From contig NW_005201338.1 of assembly GCF_000372725.1 (NCBI RefSeq), positions 198,617-262,616 on the forward strand: a stretch of DNA of 64,000 bases, written 5' to 3'. The stretch comes from Emiliania huxleyi CCMP1516. Taxonomy: Eukaryota > Haptophyta > Isochrysidales > Noelaerhabdaceae. Position numbers and translations under genes: made by a program. The notes beneath the pieces were generated by a model, which made no database searches, was not told where the DNA came from, and worked only from the letters and a program-made list of their open reading frames with translations. Numbering within the stretch: the stretch's first letter is position 1; each line of letters opens with the position of its first letter. Positions 1 through 9,085 of this stretch are shown piece after piece.

Positions 1-10
1 GAATGTTCAA

Positions 11-128
11 TCTCAATGTCCCACCCCCCTGCGCGCGGGCCTTCTAGGCCCGCGGGTAATCTCCCCCCATCCCCAGGGCCTCCAGGGCTCGCACCTCAAC
101 CTCTCATAGACCAGCGCAAAGCGCCATA
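11..128. repeat. 118-bp dispersed repeat, copy 1
   Basis: Nearly identical (about five differences) to 45351-45468, in the same orientation. It contains a short hairpin (CGCGGGCC / GGCCCGCG around TTCTA). Both copies lie 100-250 bp upstream of a plus-strand gene (HchA-like here, the MDP1-cold-shock fusion at 45.6 kb). Confidence 0.85.
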
Positions 129-378
129 GGACCTATTTTCTTGTCAATAACAAGGTCTGTGAAGGTTTGACGTCTTCAGGTTAGTGACGCAAACCATCAA
201 GGTTCAAGCATCACATGAGTGAGCTGCTGTCTCGTGCCTTGCGGGGGAGAGCGTTCCTCCTTCCCACAGTTCAAGTGGTGAGCTTTCCTTGAAGAAGGGC
301 GAGGGGTGAAGGAAGGAAGAAAGAACAAAGAGAACCCAAAGAGGGGGCCAACCCAAATTCTTCTTTCCAATTCCGACG

Positions 379-1304
379 ATGGGCGCCTGCACGTCCAAGC
401 TGCGGGAAGACGGGACCTACGACCCGAGCCCGTTCACGCTCATGGTTGCAACGTCGAGCAGAACCAAATACGTCAAGCAGGATCACGATGGGAAGGTCTA
501 TGCCGGCACGAAGCCGATCCTGGTCGTGTGCACCGATGAAGGGCATCTGGAGATGGCGAACGGGAAGGTCTTCAACACGGGAAACCACCCGGTCGAGATG
601 TTTGTGCCGATGCTCCACTTTAAAGACGTGGGCTTCACGTTCGACATTGCAACTGCTCGCGGAAAACCTGTGGTGCTCGAGATGTGGGCGTATCCGAACA
701 AGGACGAGAGCGTGAAGGCGCTGTATGAGGAGGTGAACGTCTGCACCATCCCGGCAATGTGCTGGACGGCATCCCTAAGCTCTTAAGGACTTGCTTGCTT
801 GCTTAGGTGAAGGCCATGCTTGAGAAGCCGAAGAAGATTGAGGATATTGTCAACCTCGACGGGTACGCGGCGGTCTTTATCCCCGGCGGGCACGGGTGCA
901 TGGTCAACCTGCCGGCATGCCAGCCGCTCGGCAAGCTGCTGAACCAGGCGCACGCTCGGGCGCTTCCGACTGTGACGCTCTGCCACGGACCATGCGCGCT
1001 CCTGGCGACGTGCGCCGAGACGAGCGGCGAGGCGCAGTGCACGTACGCGGGGTACAAGACGATGTGCTTTACGGACAAGACGGACGCCTTCACGCCGTCT
1101 ATTGGCTACCTGCCCGGTCCGATGCCGTGGAAGGTGGAGGAGTGCCTCGTGGCCAAGGGCGTGGAGGTGCTCAACAAGTCGGAGACCGGCGCGGTGACGC
1201 AGGACCGCGAGCTCATCACCGGCGACAGCCCCGACGCGGCTCACAACCTCGGCGTGCTGGCGGCCCCGCTCTTGGTGCAGTACGCTACGGAGCACGGGCT
1301 GTAG
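379..1304 (+). CDS. HchA/Hsp31-type DJ-1/PfpI family deglycase/glyoxalase III
   Basis: Two exons, 379-732 and 807-1304, joined in phase 0 across a 74-nt GT-AG intron, give 283 residues, the length of bacterial HchA. The family acts on methylglyoxal and early glycation adducts. Visible landmarks are HPVEMFVPM near residue 70, LEMWAYPNKDE, FIPGGHG, the nucleophile elbow TLCHGP with the Cys-His pair, and GYLPG then TGDSP near the C-terminus. The downstream exon aligns with HchA only after splicing, and unspliced reading hits a stop at 784. The N-terminus MGACTSK has the form of an N-myristoylation plus palmitoylation site, which bacterial HchA lacks; membrane anchoring is inferred from that. The intron ends share the direct repeat AGGTGAA. 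Family assignment is firm; substrate is inferred from family. Confidence 0.93.
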
Positions 1305-1344
1305 AGGCGCCTGAGTGAGACGGTTCGTGTCCATTTTAATTAAT

Positions 1345-1588
1345 AAGTGTAAAAAGAAAGAAAGAAAGAAAACACACAACCCAAGGGAGGGATGGGAGAA
1401 CGGCACGCCGCCACCACACAGGGATTTTAAGGAGAGGAGAGTGTGATGCGCTAGCCGTCGCCCACCCTGGGGAGTCTGCCTCTTCGTATCTCTTTTCGCA
1501 GTCTCTCGCCGCTTCTCGCTGCAACCTTCATGCCACCTCGCGGCCGTCCCACTCTCGTCGTTCTCTCCCTTGTCACTTCCTCTGGTGT
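1345..1588 (-). mobile_element. LINE-like repeat, copy 1 (5'-truncated)
   Basis: Element 3' end is at the low coordinate with a GAAA-type simple tail, then a conserved ~90-bp 3' region (reads CAACCCAAGGGAGGGATGGG on the plus strand), then the 3' end of a reading frame. It begins about 40 bp downstream of the HchA-like stop codon. Compared with copy 3 it is truncated after CTTGTCACTTCCTC. Confidence 0.7.
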
Positions 1589-1662
1589 AAAGAAAGAAAG
1601 AAAGAAAACACACAACCCAAGGGAGGGATGGGAGAACGGCACGCCGCCACCACACAGGGATT
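1589..1662 (-). mobile_element. LINE-like repeat, copy 2 (3' end only, with target duplication)
   Basis: Only the tail and the ~70-bp 3' region are present. It is bracketed by TTCCTCTGGTGTAAA on both sides (1574 and 1661), a 15-bp direct repeat that looks like a target-site duplication. It landed at the tail of copy 3. Confidence 0.7.
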
Positions 1663-2050
1663 CCTCTGGTGTAAAAGAAAGAAAGAAAACACACAACCCA
1701 AGGGAGGGATGGGAGAACGGCACGCCGCCACCACACAGGGATTTTAAGGAGAGGAGTGTGGTGCGCTAGCCGTCGCCCACCCTGGGGAGTCTGCCTCTTC
1801 GTATCTCTTTTCGCAGTCTCTCGCCGCTTCTCGCTGCAACCTTCATGCCACCTCGCGGCCGTCCCACTCTCGTCGGTCTCTCCCTTGTCACTTCCTCCTC
1901 TGTCGCGTCGTTCTCTTCTGCCTCGTCCTGCGACGCCGCCGCCTGCCGGTCCCTTGTTCTCGCGGCTTCTTTCGCCTTGCGCAACTCCGTCCTCCTCGCG
2001 GCGTATCCTGGCCCCTCGAGTCTATCAAGCTCCCCTGGTGTACTGTTAGT
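1663..2050 (-). mobile_element. LINE-like repeat, copy 3 (longest, with ORF fragment)
   Basis: Tail at 1672, 3' region, then an open minus-strand frame from about 2050 down to a stop at 1766 ending RLPRVGDG. The protein part is basic and contains GRPRGGMKVAARSGERL. CTGGTGTA occurs at both borders (about 1666 and 2036), consistent with a short target duplication. Its 5' border is about 45 bp from the start of the TIP41-WD40 gene. The frame is shared with copy 4 with only 3n indels, so it was probably protein-coding in the parent element. Confidence 0.68.
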
Positions 2051-2091
2051 TAAAAAGTTGGCGTGAATTCTTTGTTGGTGCTTGGCTTGCA

Positions 2092-4972
2092 ATGAGTCGC
2101 ATGGACGAGCAACGCCGTCTCGCCGCGCCGGCGCTCGCAGCCGGGAAGACGCACACCGCCTCGTTTGCTCACCGTCCAACCGGGTGGCGGGTGCGCTGCC
2201 ACCGGGCTCCGATGCTGAAGAACTCGGAGCTCTCGGCGAGCGCCTACTCGCAGGGCGCGTGGCGGCGTGAGCTGGGCCTCACACTCTACGCGGGGCAGCA
2301 CCTGCCGGGCCAGCTGTACGGCGGCAACAGCCTCGAGCTCTACCACCCGGCCTCTGGCGTCCGCATCAGCTTCTGCGCGCTCGAGGCGCTTCGCTCGTGG
2401 GCCGGCCTCGACTGCGCGCCCGTGCCGCACCTCTCGCCCAGCGCGCCGCTGCCAGCGTGGGACTACACCTTCACGACCGCCTACCCGGGCGCCGTCGCCG
2501 TCGCGCCGCCGGGCGCGGGAGTGCCCTCACAGCCCGACGGCACCACCTTCTACGCTCGTGCCGCCGTCGACCTCGCCGACGGTCCCGCCAGGCTGAGGCG
2601 GCCGCTGTGCAAGTGCCGCGGCGCGAGCGGCCGGCCGCCGCTCGTGCCGGTCTCCGACCCTCACCCGCTCGCCGACTGCGAGCCAGCGCCGCCGAGTCCG
2701 CCGCCTCCCCCGCGCTGGAGGCGCGCTGCCGAAGAGCTCGACCTCGCGTCGCTGCTGCGTGGGCGCGTCTCGAGGGCAGCGGAGACTCCGCACGTGCCGT
2801 CCGCCCGGCGAGCTCCGCCTCTCCGCCCGCCGTAGGCGAGGTGACGCGCCTCCCGAGTTTTGTGACTCGGTCGACTTGTGGGAGGAGCGAGACACTTCCT
2901 AGACGCTTCCCAGACACGTCCTAGACACGTCCTTGACACGTCCGAAACAGCGACTCGGCTTGCTTGGGGTGCAGAGCCGCCGCTTGCGGCTCACGCCTCG
3001 GGGCCTCCTGCTCCAGGACAACCTCGACCCGCAGTCGAGGTCCACCCTGCGCGTGCGAGTGGTCTGCACCGGCAGCCTCCTGCTCGCCTCGCTCCGCTGC
3101 TTTGTGCGCGTCAACGGCGTGGCCGCGAGAGTAGTGGACACGCGGTACCTGCTGCGGCCGGATTCGGTCCTCCGCGCCCGCTCCTGGAGGGAGGGGCGCT
3201 GGGCGGAGCTCGCTGGCGAGGGCGCGCCGTCCCACGTCGACCTCGGCCCAGACGAGGACAGCCTCGCCGCCGCGCGCCTGCCAGTCGTCCGCCCGCCGCT
3301 GACCGAGCTGCTCCGCCTTCCGACGGCGGCTCGGCCGGGCCGAGGCGGGGAAGGAGGCGGGGAAGGAGGCGGCGGAGGACGCGGAGGACGCGGCCGCGGG
3401 CTCGGAGGCGCCGCCCTCGAGCCTCGCTGGCGGCGCGCGTTTGGCGGGGAGCTGGAGGGCGTGAGTGTGGACGGCACGCGGGTGGTGGTCGCGCACTCGG
3501 AGGGCGGGGTGGAGCGGCTCGAGCTGTCCGGCGGGGGGCGGCTCTGGCTCTCTGCGCTGCGCCACGGGGCGGCTGCCGCCGCCGTGGCCCTGTCTCCTTC
3601 GGAGGCGGACGGCGGTCGGCTGGCGGTCGGCGGGCGGGGCGGCGAGGTTGAGGTGTGGAGGGCGGAGAGCGGCGACCTGCTCGCGTCGGTGAGCGTGGTG
3701 CCGGCTGGGCCGCGCCGCGCTGTCGCTGTGTCCAATTGGGTCGAGTGGCTCTCGTGGCGCGGCGACGGCGGCGCGCTCGGCTGCGCTGCGGGTCGCTGCG
3801 TGGCTCTGCTGTCCTCAGGCGGCGAGGTGGTCGCGCGCCGCGAGGCGAGCGGCCAGGTCGCCGCGCTCGCTTTCGTGGCGGGCGAGTTTAAGCGGGTGGA
3901 CGAGGCGGCCGAGGCCGGGGCGGGCTGGCGGGGGAGGCTAGCGGTCGGCACGTACGGTGGCGTCGAGTGGCTCTGCGCGGGCGGTGCGCCGGCCGAGTCC
4001 CTCGCGCTCGGCGGCGGTGCGGTGCGCCGCTCTCGCCGCAGCACACCTTGTTCCTTCTACGACCCTCCCTCTCTACCTTCTGGGAGCCTTCCCGTGAGGT
4101 GCGCTGCCTCGCCGTTTCGCCGAGCGGCGGCCACCTTGCCGCCGGGTGCCTCGACAAGCGGGTGCGCGTCTTCCGGCGCCCCAGCGCCCCCTCGCGGGCA
4201 GCCACTTTGGACGGCGGCGGCGGCGGCGCGGCGGCATCGGCAGAGGGCGCACCGCCAGGAGAGGCGCGGGGTGCGTGGGCAAGGGTGGCGCCGTGGGCGG
4301 TCGCACCGGCGCGCGGGCAGGGAGGGTGCGGGCACCATTCGGCTGCAGCTCTCGCGACACCTGCGCGGCACTGCGTCTCCAGGCGCACGACTGGATCGGG
4401 TTCGACGGGCCGGTGAGGCTGGTGGCGTGGAGCGGAGACGGGGTGCGCGGCCGAAGTACCCCCACCTCTCCTCTACGCACACGTCTTCTTTCTGCACCCC
4501 CGCCGCCTAGCCCACCGCTTCTGCCCCCCCTCCCCCCCCCCCCCAGGCGTGGCTCGCCGCTGTGGGAGGCAGCCAGCTCCTCGCGGTGCCTACCGCCCTT
4601 CCCGCCGGCGAGTCGCCCGTCCTCTGCTGCAGCGGCCGCGTCGAGGCGCTGGTGTGGGGCCCGGCTCGCCACCCCGCACACTGGCTGCTCGCGACGCTCG
4701 AGACTAGCGCGGCGCGCGTGTACGACATGCGCCTCGCCGACGGCGCCGCGCCACGCCGCGTCGCGCCGGTCGCGGCGGTGAGTCTGCCCGGGCTCGACCC
4801 GCGCGGTGCGTCGCCCTCGATATCGTTCGGCGTCATGGCGGGCGGCGAGGACACGCCACAGCGGTCCTTGGAGTCGGATGGCTCGGAGCTTCTCCTCGTG
4901 GTGACACGAGGGAGCGGCTTGGAAGCTGTGTGCTTGACTTGTGGGACGACGGAGGGCAGCTTTTCACATTAG
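2092..4972 (+). CDS. TIP41-like domain fused to a WD40-type beta-propeller
   Basis: Predicted exons 2092-2766, 2975-4021, 4087-4284, 4383-4442 and 4547-4972 (about 801 aa). The exon 3 end is the least certain. Residues 1-225 carry the TIP41/TIPRL core (GNSLELYH, ALEALRSW, WDYTFTTAYPG). Exon 2 continues it (LLLQDNL, STLRVRVV, LRCFVRVNGVAARVVDTRYL) and then, without a break in frame, runs through a Gly-rich linker into propeller blades (GGRLAVGGRGGEVEVW). Exons 3-5 add EVRCLAVSPSGGHLAAG, GPVRLVAWSGDG and VEALVWGPARHPAHWLLATL. TIP41 proteins bind PP2A-type catalytic subunits and act in TOR signalling; the propeller could add a partner. The fusion is supported by one uninterrupted exon covering both domains. 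Exons 4-5 are flanked by clear splice sites, including a C-rich tract before 4547. Confidence 0.78.
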
Positions 4973-5824
4973 CGCTGGACATTGGCGATTCCGCGACTTA
5001 CTGGGCCCCTGAGCCGCTACCCGTGTGCAATTTTTGTGGCCCGGACATGATACTGATAGTAAACGGGTGAGAACCGGCTAAACACAGGCTACAGCCCCAC
5101 ACACGCGCCCGCCATAGCTCCTGGAGAGCATGCAGCATGCGCGAGACCGAGTGACGCGCTGCAAGCCGCGAGAGTGGCATCAGAGGCAGGAACGACGTGC
5201 TCTTGCTGCACCTCGCAGCTGCACCGAGTGTGCTCGCAGTGTATTCTACGGCCACCGCCTGCGGCATTGCTCTCGTGCAGTTGGCGACGCAGATCCATCA
5301 GCAGGGCTCATCCAATGCGAGCGCACATTGTGCGTAGCCGCGGGCAGGTGGCAGTGCACGGCCACACCGGCTGTGGCCGCTCGTATGCCCCCGGCAGTGC
5401 TGCTAGTCATTAACTTGCGTATTAGGGCCGCAGCAGACTGCTGCTGTGGCAGCAGCAGCAGCCTGCTGCTGCCTGATTCAGTCAAGCCAGCGGCGCAGCG
5501 AGGCGTGCAGAATTCGCGTGGTTTTGTCCCTCCTGTGTCCTGAGGCTGAGCGCATTCGAGCCCGTCGACCGGAGTTGGATGGTACCACGCGTCTCACTGA
5601 GACGCGGGGTACTGGCCATGGCCGGACGGCCGAGCGTGAGGTGGCGAGCGGAGCGAGCGACAAAACAACGAGAAAAACACGGATCTGACGCGATGTCACA
5701 GATCTGCCAGCGCCGGCATCATCCGTGAAGGCACAAGTGTTCGAAGAGAGAGTGGACCTGAGCAATGATATGACTGGGCGGCAAATGATCGCAGTGGGCG
5801 TCAGAAGACTCCTCCTTGCGCGAG
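4973..5824. other. Intergenic, no gene recognised
   Basis: Short open frames only, none resembling a known family. A CAG/CTG-rich hairpin (GGCAGCAGCAG / CTGCTGCTGCC) lies at about 5446-5471. Confidence 0.5.
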
Positions 5825-6208
5825 GAGGGAGAGCTCGATAGATAGACTCGAGGAGCCAGGATATGCAGCGAGGAGGGCGGAGCTGCGCCGAAAGGCGCAA
5901 GAAGCCGCGAGAACAAGGGACCGGCAGGCGGCGGCGGCGTCGCAGGACGAGGCAGAAGAGAACGACGCGACAGAGGAGGAAATGACAAGGGAGAGAACGA
6001 CGAGAGTGGGACGACCGCGAGGTGGCATGAAGGTTGCAGCGAGAATCGGCGAGAGACTGCGAAGAGAGATAGGAAGAGGCGGACGCCCAAGGGTTAGGGT
6101 GGGCGACGGCTAGCGCATCACACCCCTCTCCTTAAAATCCCTGTGTGGTGGCGGCGTGCCGTCCTCCCATCCCTCCCTTGGGTGTCCGTTTTCTTTCTTT
6201 CTTTTAGA
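5825..6208 (+). mobile_element. LINE-like repeat, copy 4 (plus orientation)
   Basis: Same element as copy 3 in the opposite orientation. The frame runs from about 5842 to a TAG at 6111-6113 and ends RVRVGDG, followed by the ~90-bp 3' region and a TTTC-repeat tail ending near 6206. Differences from copy 3 inside the frame include insertions of 3, 3 and 6 nt, so the frame is preserved. Confidence 0.7.
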
Positions 6209-6239
6209 ACGTCAGATCTGCCTCACCCTGGGCTGGACC

Positions 6240-6760
6240 TAGTCAGTTAACAACAGAACAACAGTGGGGTTCCCCAACAACAGTAGCTAACGTTAGGCCG
6301 GCTGAACAACAATAAGGCTGCAATAAGGAAGGCCTACCAGTGACCCACGACGGGATCTCCAGCGTCCAGTGCGGGTAATATCCGAGAAAATACCTGCAAC
6401 CTGGGACCCCCCCCCCCAGCGCCCAGGTCTCGAGCCCCAGGTTTTTCGGGGTTTACCCGGGGTTTTTGGCATTTGCTTGCTGACCGCGCTGAACGGCAAC
6501 AGTAACAACAGTAACAAAACAGTAGCAGCTTGGGCTGGGGTGAACACTTGAACAACGTTAAGGATTTCAGCACATGCACATGTGCATGCACATGTACATG
6601 TCATGTTGTTGTTGTTGTGCATGTGACATGTACAACAACAACAACAACATGTACATGTACATGTGCATGTCCATGCACATGTGCATGTTCATGGTGTGAC
6701 GTGCTTCGCAGGGAGTCGTATGTTGTTAATCCGATATGTCCCCACATGCACAACCCCCGA
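6240..6760. repeat. AACAAC-rich DNA and palindromic ACATGT/GTTGTT repeat
   Basis: 6240-6310 is rich in AACAACAG. From 6570 to 6700, alternating ACATGT units flank a GTTGTTGTTGTTGT stretch (6605) and its inverted complement ACAACAACAACAAC (6630), giving a long potential hairpin. A related copy lies at 35510-35606. No gene is seen here. Confidence 0.8.
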
Positions 6761-6770
6761 CGCCGCTGCC

Positions 6771-8435
6771 TCATTCGAGGGAAAGGAACGCGTTTCGCAC
6801 CCCAGCCACCATGCCCGCCACGCCGGTCAGAACTAGCAGAGCGTTGAGGGAGAGGGAGCGCCACCCGAGCGACCGGCCGTGCGCGCCGACGTAGAGGAGC
6901 GGGGGGGCGATGAACGAGATTAGCATGGTCGTGAAGGAGCCGATGAGCGCGATGACAAATGGGAAGTTGGGGATGGAGGCCGCCAGCAGCCCGGCGGCGG
7001 CGAGGAGGAGGAGGCGGCCCACGAGGCTGTCGAGGCTGACGCAGGGGCTGCTCCCTTTACTGTCCGGCTCCAGCGGCCAGTCGACGCCCTCCTTGCCGTT
7101 GTCGCTGGCGCGGTAGTCGGGACTGGCTCGCCGGCTGTAGAACTGGATCTCGGAGAGGATGCGGTACACGACGTAGAACTGGATCGGGATGATAGTGAAG
7201 GTGGAGACGAGGACGGAGACGGCGGCGGCGCGGCCGACGGCGGAGTTCGCGTGCATGAGGTTGAATGTGACGGCGCCGGCGGAGCACGAGCCAAAGGACG
7301 AGTAGCCCGCCGCGGCGAAGAGGAGGTACGCGACGCCGGCGATGGCGAAGCCTCTGTCGAAGGCGGAGCTGAAGTGCGCCCTCTCACTCGCCGGCATCTG
7401 CTGATAGAGGTCGGGGAAGGTGGAGTGGCCCGCGAAGCAGAAGAGGACTACGCCGACGCTGACGCCCAGGCCCTGCGGGTTGAAGACGTCGTGGCGCATG
7501 GCCGCTGTGCCGCCGCCGTCGCCGAGGGCGGGGCACGGGCTGCCCTCCTCGACGGGGCTGCCCTCCTCGACGAGTGGCGTGACCAGGGCGGCGGAGAAGA
7601 GGACGAGCGACGCGAAGAGGCCGACCGGCGCGAAGACCGACAGGTGCGCAGGCCGCAGCAGCGTTGTCGGTGCCACCGCCAGGCAGAGCGCGACGGCAAC
7701 AAGGACCTTGCTGTCGCTGGGAAGCAGCCCCGCCAAGACGACCGGCCAGCTCGAGATGTGCAGCACAATGAAGGAGACCATCGCACCGAAGCACTCGACC
7801 ACGAGCAGGAGGCGCACGGCCGCTCCGGCGAGCGGCCCACCGACGGCGGTCGCGAGCTCATCGTACGAGCGGACGGGCCGACCCTCGCCCGAGAGAGCCC
7901 ACCGCTCGTTGACCGTGTCGAAGGACCAGATGAGCTGCTTTGCCGTCGTGCAGGTGGCGAGAGTCGCGGCGACAATGATCAGCAGCCCGCCCCAGCCGGA
8001 CTGGCCCATTGCGTACGGGAGACCCAGCAGCCCCGCACCGATCAGGACGCCGGCCACGGAGAGCGAGAACTGGTTTGCCGTCGGGCCGCCGCCGTCGAGC
8101 GGCGCGGGAGCAGAGCCGGAGCCGGAGCGCAGCCGTGCCGCCGCCGCCGCCCGCCAGCCGTGAGATAGATCGGCGGCACCGAGGGCGGCGTAGCTGCCGC
8201 TGATATCATTGGAGCGAGCGCGCCGCCGCCTCGGTTTTTCTGCCGTTTGCTGCGCTTTCTTGACGCCGAGGTGCTGGAGGGCTTCGGTGGAGAGGTTCTG
8301 CGGGAGACGCGCGAGCGGCGAGGTCTTGAGTGTGCCTCCCGAGAGCAGCAGGCTCGCCGCGGGCTGGCGGTGGCGGCCCGAGTGCAGCAGGCTCGTCTCG
8401 AGCTGCTCGCGGCGCGTTTTGTGCTCGGGCAACAT
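6771..8435 (-). CDS. Amino acid/auxin permease (AAAP) family transporter
   Basis: A single exon of 554 aa. The first 110 residues are polar and probably cytosolic. About 11 hydrophobic segments follow, beginning SLSVAGVLIGAGLLGLPYA, the signature first helix of the AAAP/SLC32-SLC36-SLC38 superfamily. Later landmarks are VLFCFAGHSTFPDLYQQM (residues ~340) and YLLFAAAGYSSFG. The family moves neutral amino acids coupled to protons or sodium, often at vacuoles or vesicles; the AVT1/VGAT branch is the closest in style, but substrate cannot be read from sequence. A small tandem duplication, VEEGSPVEEGSP, lies in a loop near 7540-7565. ATG at 8433-8435 is the first in frame. Confidence 0.9.
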   Translation of the reverse strand: MLPEHKTRREQLETSLLHSGRHRQPAASLLLSGGTLKTSPLARLPQNLSTEALQHLGVKKAQQTAEKPRRRRARSNDISGSYAALGAADLSHGWRAAAAARLRSGSGSAPAPLDGGGPTANQFSLSVAGVLIGAGLLGLPYAMGQSGWGGLLIIVAATLATCTTAKQLIWSFDTVNERWALSGEGRPVRSYDELATAVGGPLAGAAVRLLLVVECFGAMVSFIVLHISSWPVVLAGLLPSDSKVLVAVALCLAVAPTTLLRPAHLSVFAPVGLFASLVLFSAALVTPLVEEGSPVEEGSPCPALGDGGGTAAMRHDVFNPQGLGVSVGVVLFCFAGHSTFPDLYQQMPASERAHFSSAFDRGFAIAGVAYLLFAAAGYSSFGSCSAGAVTFNLMHANSAVGRAAAVSVLVSTFTIIPIQFYVVYRILSEIQFYSRRASPDYRASDNGKEGVDWPLEPDSKGSSPCVSLDSLVGRLLLLAAAGLLAASIPNFPFVIALIGSFTTMLISFIAPPLLYVGAHGRSLGWRSLSLNALLVLTGVAGMVAGVRNAFLSLE

Positions 8436-8889
8436 CGAGCGTGATGGTCGTGGCGTAGCGTGAGAGGCAGGGATGGGATGACAGTAAGGTGCGGCTAGCT
8501 TCAGTGGGTGCGCTGTGATGAAGGCACGTGTCGTTTGCCGACAATTTTACTTTTTTCTTCTTTTCAAAACGGACCTGCAGAGCCACACCAAATTCCTTTG
8601 CTTTTTTCCTTCTCCACCACACGCAGCAGATCTCCATGGCGGCGGTGGCGGGCGACGCCGAGAGGAACATCAACAAGCAGGCGCGCAAGATGCGCACCAA
8701 CTGGGTCACGAACAAGAGACAAGAGAAGATGTTTCTCTCTCGAACAAGCAAACGGCGACGGACGGCTTCTTGCGCTCAGCCCCAGTGGAGGGCGCCCGTA
8801 CCGCCTAGCTCCGCGGACGCCCCCCCCCACCCTTCACGTACGGATCATGTAGTTAGTCCCCACAATCGCTCGTGGGATCGCTTGCTTGT

Positions 8890-8998
8890 CATGTGAGAGA
8901 AAAGAAAGAAAGAAAGCAAAGAGACAAGTGGAGGGATGGGAGGACGGCACGCCGCCACCACACAGGGATTTTAAGGAGAGGAGTGTGGTGCTAGCCGT
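8890..8998 (-). mobile_element. LINE-like repeat, copy 5 (3' end only)
   Basis: GAAAG tail at 8899 followed by the conserved 3' region through GGAGAGGAGTGTGGTGCTAGCCGTC, truncated there. It lies 88 bp upstream of the AAMP-like start codon. Confidence 0.7.
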
Positions 8999-9085
8999 CA
9001 TGGAGAGAGTGCGTTGTGTTATGAGCTATGGCTTTCTCCCACACCTGGTAGCGACGACGACCACGAGGCTCTCGCTGGATATATT

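Noticed and set aside
2899..4044. 381-codon minus-strand frame
   Set aside because: It lies wholly antisense to the TIP41-WD40 exon and is Arg/Pro/Ser-rich low-complexity sequence without motifs.
5320..5700. Possible gene from CAG-rich frames
   Set aside because: No family resemblance; explained by simple repeats.
8636..8896. Small plus-strand frame starting MAAVAGDAERNINKQARKM
   Set aside because: Starts well but turns into low-complexity sequence; no homologue recognised and no flanking exon. It could be a first exon, but I cannot support it.
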